Of a DNA stretch of 64,000 nucleotides, positions 56,013 to 64,000 are shown piece by piece. A program made the translations under genes and the position numbers. The stretch lies in assembly GCA_009869945.1 (NCBI GenBank), contig WIXG01000259.1, positions 50,679 to 114,678 on the forward strand, written 5' to 3'. Origin of the DNA: Mesaphorura yosii (Eukaryota > Arthropoda > Collembola > Poduromorpha > Tullbergiidae). The notes under the pieces are model-generated. The model searched no databases. It saw nothing but the letters and a program-made list of their open reading frames with translations, and was not told the origin of the DNA. How positions within the stretch are numbered: position 1 is the first letter of the stretch; the number at the start of each line of letters is the position of its first letter.

Positions 56013-59000
56013 CTACAGTGACTCTCTTCCAAATCCAAGTGCGGATTGCTTATCACCTTGCCCAGCTGATGTTGACGACGGCCCTGACCCGTGGTCGTGA
56101 TGTTGATTTTGTCCTACCGTGCCAGCGCCAGTCGACTCACTTCCGATTTGCTGGCACTCGACGACAAATCGAAAATGTCGCAGATCATCGACGAAATCAT
56201 TCAGTGACACTGTAAATGTTGGCAGGTCGATTTGGAAGTCGTTTTCGCTGTCACCCGCGCCGCTGCCACCACCGGAAGAAGAATTTGGGCTTGCAGTGGC
56301 ATTGTTCTCGTTATTCGTACAGAACTTGTTTATTAAATGCGCTCGCTGTTCGCCCGTTTGTCTTGGGAAGTTTGAGCTGATGAATCCAGGCAGGAACGTT
56401 TTCTGAAACTCAACCGACGGCACAATTGACATTTCGTGCACAACCCGAATAATATCGTCTCGGAGCAGATCGTGAGTTTTCTGTATCAGAACTTGCAGTA
56501 GGACACTGATAAATTGCTGGAGGATTAGAGGACGGGACGCTAGTTTTTGGTACAGGCTGTGTTTCTCGTTGAGAAACGTCAGCATTTTCAGGTTGAAACG
56601 AAACACTTCTAAATCTGGCTGCAGGAATGAATGGCCTACACTTTGAAGGATTTGATCCAATCTTTTCGTGCTGTCTTGGTTGGCGTTGGCGGAGGAGGGG
56701 TTGGTGGAGGAATTTTGAGAAGAATTATTTTGTTGCTGTTGCTGGAGGATCAGCGTAGGAAAGAAGTAATTCCATCGAGAATGTAGGATGTCCCTTTGCA
56801 ACTGAAAGAATCTCAACTTCAAATCGGGAGAACTTCTTGGCGCGAGAATCGGGTAAATGTGGTCGTAACAAATTGCGAGCGTGTCGTTCAGGAACTTTTT
56901 AAAGGAAGGCGACGAGTCCTTAATCATGTACTGCAGCATTTGAAGGAACCTGAAATAAAGTCGAAACAGTTACTCAGGCTAGTAAGCAAGAGTAAAGAAT
57001 CATTTGCGTTTCGCATACTTCTCAACAATAATGGACGAGGACTCGTTTTCCTTCATCAAATCATTGACGATGCCCTCAGACGAAAACAAGCCCAAAAATC
57101 CTTGCACTGTTTCCTCAAAAAAGTGAATGCCAGTCTGCTGCCGAAGCACTTCCATAATTTTCAGAAACATGTTTAAAATCTCTTCGCCAATGCCTGCAAC
57201 AATACGGCGCCGACAAAATTAGAAAGATGCATACAACTTTCAAAACATTCAAAAAGGTACCTGGCTGTCGGAGGTAAACTGTCGACATTTTCTGTAGGAA
57301 CGGCACCAGTTCCTTGAGCACATCCCAGCACATTTTCTTTGACGTGCCGCACTCGGTCATCAGCAACTCCAGCTGATCACAAATCACCCGGAAGTAGAAA
57401 ACGGTGGACGACACATTCGACGCAGAGTCAACCAAGTCTTGGCACAATTTCTTCATGTATGTCGAGTACAGCTGAGTCCTCAGCTCCCATTCTTGCAATG
57501 ACACATTTTGCCAGGGTAAAAGCAACAGCGTCGCGACAATCTTGTGAAGAATTCGAGTGATGTCCACATCAAACGCGTTCTTCAGCCCGTGAATTTGTTG
57601 TATGAGCGTCTGTACTGGCGCCATTTGGAAAACGTACTGCGTGCGAATGGAGTTAACAAACGTACAGAAGAAGGAAGCGTTTCCGTGTAAAATTGACCGA
57701 TCGACGACCGCATGATTTTCTAGCGTGTAGAATATTGTTTGAACGACAGTGCTCAGCATATCGAAGAATGCCTGCTGGTCTGCAAGTGACGACTCGACTA
57801 TCACAATTTCAGAATGGTAGCGCGTTAGCCAATGTGTCCAGGACCTCAGTGCGTTCGTAATTTCACAGTTCCTAGAAAGTAAATGAAAGAAATTAAAATT
57901 TTGAACAAAATGCACGTAGATTGAAATCTGCAAATGCAAATACTTACGCGGAAATGACGATCGCAGGGTCTTTTATGTGGTAGAAATGCTTGGAAAAATT
58001 ATAAATAAGAACGAGTTGCTGCAGTAAAGTCTTGCCGAGGGTCAGTTCCTGTTTGAAAACATCACCGTAAAATATGCTAGCAACCCTGTAATAAGGTAAA
58101 AGGTAAATACGAGTGAACTTCAACTTCAAACTTTGAAAAGGATTGGAATTCTTTTGTTTTTACCTGCCAATTAACTGGACGATGAAATGAAAGTGTTCGA
58201 TTTCGATTGGATTGGGAATTTGAAGATTTGTCACCGCCTTCGAAGTATTCAGGTGCTGCTTCAGGTTAATGTAAAACTGACAAGTCTCAGCCCACGTATT
58301 TGTCTGAAAACGTTCAAACTTGTATTACGAATTACAAGTCACTTACTACTACGTAATCATTTTATAGTAATTAATTACCATGTTCTCTAGCGACTCCGTT
58401 GGCAGAAGTTCTCCAATTTTTACCAGTACGTCAATATTTCGGACAAGAGAAGGCGCTTCGACGTCGTCGTCGTCCTCGGCGTCGAAGCATTCATCGAGCA
58501 CCACATTAAACTTGGCGGTGCTCCTCACAATCCCAAAAGCCAAGCCTAAGATCGGTTGTTTAAAATTCTGAAGAAAGTTTTCACGATTTGGCATGAGACT
58601 CATAACAGGCATTTGAGCATTCAAGTGGTCCAGCAACCTCGCCCAGATCTCCAGGCATTCATAATAAAACGCAGTTTCCTCCTGTTTGAATGTGAAAGGC
58701 AGAAGCAACGACATGAAAGCTTTGGAGGCTTGCTCGTCGTAACGGTGAAAATGTGAACTGGCAACAAGGCAAAGGAACTCTATAAATTTCTCCAGGTATC
58801 TGAAATCAAGAACATATCAGCATTAAAGTTAAATTATCGTCAATCATCGAAAAACTGAAAAAGGCACAACTTACTCATCGGGTAGAACAGATACGGAGGT
58901 TTGGTTGAGAATTTTGTTGAGCAGCTCTACACCAAATCGACAGATAAAATTCATTTGTTCGTCGAACTCTCTGGGTACGAATTTCCTGTATAGAAGTTCG

Positions 59001-60169
59001 TTCAACGCGCCAAGGGCTTGCACTGAATGCTGCATTCCAGTGACCTAAGAAACAAGCAAAAGCTTGGACCTAAGAACTATATTTCTTATGTGTGGACCTT
59101 AAAGAAAGGAAGTTAGTGCTTACCGAAGACGAGGAGCACGTATCAAAAAGCGCAAACTGACACAAAATCTGCGCGAACTCCACGGGAAATGGAGCCATTT
59201 TCTTTGCCCATACGTTTGGGAGCATGCATGAGCAGTCTAACGGGATCCATGAAGAATACTGCGTGACGATCTCGAGGGACACTTGCACAATCTCATCGAT
59301 CTGTGAGTGAAATTGAGGCTGCGAACTCGAGCCTGAGGTAGGGGAAGGCGGTGGTGTGGTCCCAAGCGGATTGATTGTCCTGTGTTTAAGTCCCAATGAC
59401 AGGATTTCTAAATTAACGAATTCAAACATTAAGGGAAGACAATTTTGGATTTTATCGACCAAGGTTCAAAGTCGGAACTTACGATGAAGTAATTGAAATA
59501 TCTTCGGCACTTCTTGGACGAGCAGATACTTGAGTTCCTGTCCCCTGGCAGTGCTCAGTTCGTCTTTGACATTAGGCCACTCTTCAGAGATCGTTTTCAG
59601 GAAAATTAAACCTAGCAGGACAGTTTCATTGCCTTGAGTTATCTAAAATGTAGACACAAAAGACAAATACAAGTTACTAATTTTGTAAATGTCGTTTGAT
59701 GATTTGTTACCTGATAGATGTTAGTGAAGTACGTGGGGTAGGCATGTGGCCAGTCAAATTTTCCTACATCCGTGAAGACTTTGATAATTTTGTTCCGCAC
59801 AAAGTTTGGACACTTTGGCTTTTTTGGAGGTCCGGATGACTGAGCTGGGCTCGTGGGCGAGGTGGCATGTTGCACCAAAAATGCGTAAATAGTTGACTTT
59901 AATTGATCCTTATCTTCAGTCCTCATCGAGTTCCATCGGTACTTGACAGTTCTCTCAAGAATGGTGAGGCAGTACATGAGCATGTATTGGTTCAGTTCAT
60001 TTTGTCGGTCGACACTGTGATTCAGGGAGTACAGCGCCTGCTTCCAGCAATCAGGAGTATTCGTAAATGAGTTGAGAATAACTTCAATTGCTTGTTTCCT
60101 CTCATTGGAAGTTTGGGGCGAGAAGAACTCATTGATACAAGCTTCGAGTGCCTGATGATTTTCCGCCAT
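56013..60169 (-). CDS. XPO6: Exportin-6 (karyopherin-beta nuclear export receptor)
   Basis: Ten exons with checked phases: 59711-60169, 59483-59642, 59124-59407, 58875-59044, 58379-58799, 58164-58303, 57948-58085, 57261-57871, 57019-57193 and 56013-56949. They give 1164 residues (human XPO6 1125). The N-terminus (EACINEFFSPQTSNERKQAI; NQYMLMYCLTILERTVKYRW; FVRNKIIKVFTDVGKFDWPH) is the importin-beta N-terminal repeat of exportin-6, and TTPPPSPTSGSSS and SSWIPLDCSCML are family-specific. HEAT-type helices continue to KFLNDTLAICYDHIYPIL and FNLKMLTFLNEKHSLYQKL. A poorly conserved Ser/Asn/Gly tail follows. With RanGTP it exports profilin-actin from the nucleus. Its start is 577 bp from that of NDUFA6. 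Confidence 0.93.
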
Positions 60170-60746
60170 GGTGGGAGAATGAGGGCGAAGGGCTGGAATT
60201 CACGAGTACTGTCAAATCAGAACACTAAAAATAGTGTCTTGTTCTTGAGTCTTGGCCGTCATACTGATAAAAATGTGTTTAATTAACTTACTCAATCGGA
60301 TCAGATCAGTCTTCTTCCTGGATCAAAGGCAATAGGCACGAATCAGCTCCCGATATCTTATCTTTAGCTCACCATCTTGAAGTCAGGATCCAGAAGTCGG
60401 GTTTTCAGACTAAAATCTCAAACCCGAAACGAATTCGCGGATGACCATAAATAGAGATTTCATACTTTCACTTGCGCTTTCTGCGCACGTGAGCTGCACT
60501 AGCAAAAGAGTTGCAAAATTTGAAATTGAAACCTCCACAGACTATTTCCATTAAATACACATCCTACTGATTAGATAGGGTAAGCAGTGGGATCACAAAA
60601 TTCAAGATTCCTGGTGGTGGAGGCGCTCAATGGAGTGAAGTTGGAAAATTGACGGTAAGGTTAAGAAGCGAATCATAGCCGAAAGGAGAGGACCTCTAAG
60701 TGTTGCCTTGTTTTGTTTCAGGCACTGAATTAATTTTTACCGAAAT
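60170..60746. promoter_or_regulatory. Shared divergent promoter of XPO6 and NDUFA6
   Basis: 577 bp separate the two start codons in head-to-head orientation. No TATA box is obvious near either gene, as is common for housekeeping pairs. An ATG-less NDUFA6 leader intron ending in TTTCAG near 60716-60721 is possible. Confidence 0.45.
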
Positions 60747-61297
60747 ATGGCATCGGGGGCTAGTGGTGGGAAGGTGATTAAGGTAGTAGGGCGTCAAGTC
60801 AAGCCACTCCTGTCCTTAGACAGGACAGAAGCCAGAAGACGTGTTCTTAACCTCTACAGGGCCTGGTATCGTCAATTGCCTTATGTCCGTAAGTTATAGT
60901 TAATTCTAATTTAATTACTAATGGAAGATTGTCCTTGATAGACTTAATGATCAAAGGCTTTATCTCCTCTTGCACGTTTCCAGTATTGGATTACGATATC
61001 CCAAAACAACTGCCAGACTTAAAAGCAAAGCTCCGAGAGGAGTTTCTCAAGCACAAGCTCGTCGAAGATATTCGTGTGATTGATATGCTTGTTATCAAGG
61101 TATGCCTTTTCATGTCAGCCGAGTCAGCCAAATTAATCCTCTTAATGCTTAATTGTTTTTTTGTAAAGGGACAAATGGAGCTAAAAGAAACTGCCGAGCA
61201 ATGGAAGCAAAAAGGCCATGTAATGAGTTACTTCAAGGAGACCATCGAACCCAAGCCGCAAGGATTCCTGTCAAAATTTTTAGCTGGACAAGAATAG
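60747..61297 (+). CDS. NDUFA6: NDUFA6, LYR-motif subunit of mitochondrial complex I
   Basis: Three exons (60747-60888, 60984-61099 and 61169-61297), phases checked, 128 residues. It carries the LYR motif ([16 protein letters not shown]) near the N-terminus, then [40 protein letters not shown] and the conserved ending [14 protein letters not shown]. The order and length match NDUFA6/B14. This subunit binds the mitochondrial acyl-carrier protein and sits on the matrix arm of NADH:ubiquinone oxidoreductase. No separate transit peptide is needed in this family. Confidence 0.95.
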
Positions 61298-61299
61298 CG

Positions 61300-62040
61300 A
61301 GTGGCGACATGAAACTTTTTGAATGACGTTGTGGAAATTTTAGTCAAATTGTTGCATTAAAATACAAATGCACAATGTACGGTTACTCGTTACTCGTAGC
61401 TTATGTGAGATGAAAAAATATAAATACCAAAATACGCAATAAACCCATAAATGATTAGCTGATTCAAGATTTCCAATCGTTCCAGTGAATTTCAATTGCA
61501 TTATTAAGATTTATTAATAGGATAAGAGGAGGAAACAGGAATTAGCAGAATTCAATTTAATTTCACCAAGTTCGGGGCCAGCATTAATTGCGTGCATGAT
61601 ACGAGTGTTCAGATCAGATGCAGGCTACCTTCAATTCAGTTCCTTGGGAGTGGGAAACGTATAACTGGACTATACCCACAATCCAACCAATTTTGTGGAT
61701 TCACAGCCCAAAAAAATGGGATTCCATGTCCTCACTCGAAAAGCCTTTCCTCAAGATGCCTGGACCTCGAATGCCTAATACAAATTCATCTTGATGATTA
61801 TGCAAATAAAAATTGCCTGGAACGAGACTACCCAGCTGAAAAGTTATTACGGATGACGTGGGTTGTGGCCATTGGGGACAGTAACAACTTTGGGAAACAA
61901 GTTCAAGCTGTGGCCTGGTTAAAAATCGAATGGAAGGCGAGACACGAATCGACTTCGTCAGTTGTGGGCTTCAAATTTTAATTTTTCGGTAATTATTATT
62001 ACTTCTTAAACAGTATACAATTTGAATGAGGGTCAGAGGT
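61300..62040. other. Intergenic, one unexplained open frame
   Basis: A 129-codon open frame at 61592-61981 (+) has no recognisable motif, splice sites or partner exons. Nothing else is seen. Confidence 0.35.
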
Positions 62041-62229
62041 CGTTTGTGGACGCGAGGAGTGTCAAAAAAATGACCGCACTGATCGTGGGCACCCTCCATG
62101 GTTCTGACATGCCCGCAAATTTGATTCAGGATGAATTGGTGAAACTCGTGATGACTCCACGTTGCCCTCAGACATTGCAGCAGCCCCTACCCCCGACCGG
62201 GGTCGTCCCTTTCCAACTCAGTCCGTGTA

Positions 62230-62755
62230 CAAGTGCGCGCTCCTGACCGGCGCCACTGGGCAACTCGGCGTCTTTCCCCTGCACGAGCTGGCAACCCAAC
62301 GCCCAGATTTGCTCGTCTACTGCCTGATTCGTGCCGGGTCGGACGAAGCCGCGAGGAGGCGCCTGGAGTCTGCGCTGAGCGCATTGACCTGCTGAAGGAT
62401 GCCCACCTTGACAATGTCGTCTGAATTCCTGGGTCACGCCTCGGGCCGAGCACGGACGTCTTCGATCACCTTGCTCCGCGGGTGGACTCCACTAAGCACT
62501 CGGGAGTGTATGTGAACAACGTGATGCCCTTCCGCGAACTACGCGGAGCGGAGTCATGATGCGTCAGAAGAATGCTTGTGCTCACGTCCGCTCGGGTCAA
62601 CGCCCTTCCGGACATCGGGATCCAATTCACGATGGTGTTCATTGACATTTCGAGCCGAGTATCCGTCGAACTATACTGGAGTGACCGAGAAGGGAATGAG
62701 TGTATCGCCATCACGAGTTCAGTTCAAAGCAGCCAGGGTTTGCTGGAGGGTACCC
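62230..62755 (+). pseudogene. NRPS/Lys2-type thioester reductase fragment
   Basis: CALLTGATGQLGVFPLHELA is a Rossmann nucleotide-binding start, followed by VYCLIRAGSDEAARRRLES. Together they match the C-terminal thioester-reductase domains of NRPS-like and aminoadipate-reductase enzymes (LLTGATGFLGxxLLxELL...YCLVRA...AxxRL). The match resumes after stops in other frames: VFDHLAPRVDSTKHSGVYVN, NVMPFRELRGAES, and AEYPSNYTGVTEKG, which sits where the catalytic YxxxK lies. A G+C-rich island in A/T-rich surroundings. These domains release carrier-bound acids as aldehydes or alcohols using NADPH. Multiple stops and shifts make this a relic; the adenylation domain is absent. Confidence 0.6.
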
Positions 62756-63265
62756 TCCAGCTCTTTTCGGTTCAGACAAAGAGAGAAGACTGTAGTATGA
62801 CTAGTGTTGCTCGTGATGCTGATGTACATACATTTACAGTGTATACTTGCACCTGAGTTTACGGTTGGAGAAATGCGACCAATAAGGATGCCATAAATTC
62901 TATTTGTAGCCTCTTGCCCTTTTTTATTCAATTCGTGTGGTGCAGAGAACAGAAATTCCTGAACGTCAACTTGTGAGAATTATTTTTACACGCAGGCATG
63001 TGTGGAAAAATTCCAGAATCCAACTTGAGAAATTCGACGCGTCATCGAAGGAAGAAATTCCGACTTGCAGATTGTTGATGAAGTTTTTCTTTACTGTACA
63101 TTTATTGCCAGATTGCTCAATAAATTATTACTAAGCTATTGGCTGCTATTATACTGTCGGCGTGTTCGTGTTTCAATGTCTTACATTCCAGATTGGCTTG
63201 TCTTGAACCTCAGCTCAGATGTCTATCTCCATCTCCTTTACTTGATTTCATCCGCGCGTGTTGCC

Positions 63266-64000
63266 ATGGAGAGTGTTACGAGATTCTTAGTTTTCTGTTC
63301 TGTGGTGGTATTATTATCATATGCCGTGGTTGCGACGACCGAATCGAAAAAAGCCACTACTTCGTCTCAACCGCTTGCCATTCCACCACCATGGGCAAAT
63401 GGAAGTTCGGTTCGCTTTTCTCATGGCCGATTGTGGTTCAAGCAAGTGGAGGAGCACCAAGACGGAGGACAGGACGTGGCGCAGGTTCAAGCATTTCACT
63501 TTGACCAGGTGCTGGATCATTTCAATCCGAGCGGTGACAGCAGAAGATGGAAACAGCGATACTGGCTAACCAAACAATTCTGGAAGTCGCCTCATGGCCC
63601 AGTCTTCCTCATCCTGGACGGTGAACGGGAAACTGGTCCGAATAATTTGGTTGGTTCATTCTATTACAATACCCTGGCAAAGGAGCTCGGAGCGCTCATG
63701 TTTCTCGTGGAGCATCGGTTCTATGGAAAGTCACATCCAACTGTGGACGCGTCTGTTGAGAATCTCAAGTACTTGAACACCCATCAGGCGCTGAAGGACC
63801 TGCAGCATTTCGTGGCCACGATGAAACGGAAGCACAATCTTCAAGTAAGCCCTAACATGCAACAACCACGACTCGCAATGTCAATTATAACACACACAAT
63901 AAATACAGCACAATAAATGGATGTCATACGGTGGGTCATACGCGGGTTCTCTTTCAGCCTGGCTAAGGCTCAAATTTCCAGAAACGGTGGACATGGCATG
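63266..64000 (+). CDS. S28 serine carboxypeptidase (PRSS16/prolylcarboxypeptidase-like), 3' end beyond window
   Basis: Exon 1, 63266-63844, starts with a signal peptide (MESVTRFLVFCSVVVLLSYA). It continues with the S28 hallmark FHFDQVLDHFNPSGDSRRWK, then QRYWLTKQFWKSPHGPVFLI, NLVGSFYYNTLAKELGALMF, VEHRFYGKSHPT and YLNTHQALKDLQHFV. Exon 2 begins at 63909 in phase 0 with HNKWMSYGGSYAGSLSAWLR. GGSYAG is the nucleophile elbow. The Asp and His of the triad would lie beyond the window. Such lysosomal or secreted enzymes cleave after proline or act as thymus-specific-type proteases. The region 62760-63265 upstream shows no other gene. Confidence 0.92.

Noticed and set aside
61592-61981. 129-codon open frame downstream of NDUFA6
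   Set aside because: No recognisable domain, no ATG context or neighbours to support it; kept only as a note in the intergenic entry.
1-64000. CRISPR arrays, bacterial operons, rRNA and tRNA genes
   Set aside because: No spaced direct repeats, Shine-Dalgarno-led gene strings or cloverleaf sequences were recognised. The window is spliced eukaryotic DNA, and a covariance-model scan would be needed to exclude tRNAs fully.

Overview
This window is nuclear DNA of an arthropod, most likely a springtail (Collembola). The genes are split by short GT-AG introns of about 50-190 bp and carry TATA boxes and AATAAA signals. They include insect-type gustatory receptor-like (GR) and ionotropic receptor-like (IR) chemoreceptors, an AAPA-type cuticular protein, a lipocalin, a CRAL-TRIO/GOLD protein and single-copy eukaryotic housekeeping genes. 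The clade call is inference from gene content and architecture; no marker gene was compared. Most exon joins given below were checked for reading phase by hand.

Layout. 0-16 kb: a cysteine-rich probably GPI-anchored protein (-), a GR-like receptor (-), a frame-broken LDL-receptor class A membrane protein, a lipocalin (+), a 3.8-kb gene-free stretch rich in ATGCAAAT-like words, a cuticular protein (+), a seven-exon SEC14-like protein (-) and a second GR-like receptor (-). 16-22 kb is transposon-rich: degraded hAT-like transposase pieces, a complete 206-bp inverted-repeat element (MITE) with a perfect 8-bp target duplication, and an unrecognised multi-pass membrane protein. 22-33 kb: an IR-like receptor followed by a decayed tandem copy, glucoside xylosyltransferase, a PARP16-like ADP-ribosyltransferase, a frame-shifted RING/TRAF zinc-finger relic, and an unusual HEPN-TPR-Sel1-MYND protein.

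33-46 kb: a GC-rich GR-like gene intact except for one in-frame TGA, a tyrosine-kinase scrap, a small two-exon relic, a two-exon GR-like gene, two copies of a 0.9-kb dispersed repeat flanking an EF-hand relic, CPPED1, and a second IR-like gene. 46-64 kb is mainly conserved cell-biology genes on the minus strand: a SEC14-like fragment, a 1309-residue unrecognised protein, TMEM41A, an intronless FERM-only protein and ten-exon exportin-6. Head-to-head with exportin-6 is NDUFA6 (+). A decayed NRPS-type thioester-reductase fragment and the 5' part of an S28 serine peptidase (+) close the window.

There is no operon-like logic. The themes are chemosensory genes and relics (four GR-like loci, two IR genes, one IR relic) mixed with housekeeping genes, and a high density of broken gene copies, which points to strong birth-and-death turnover and retro- or transposon-mediated copying.
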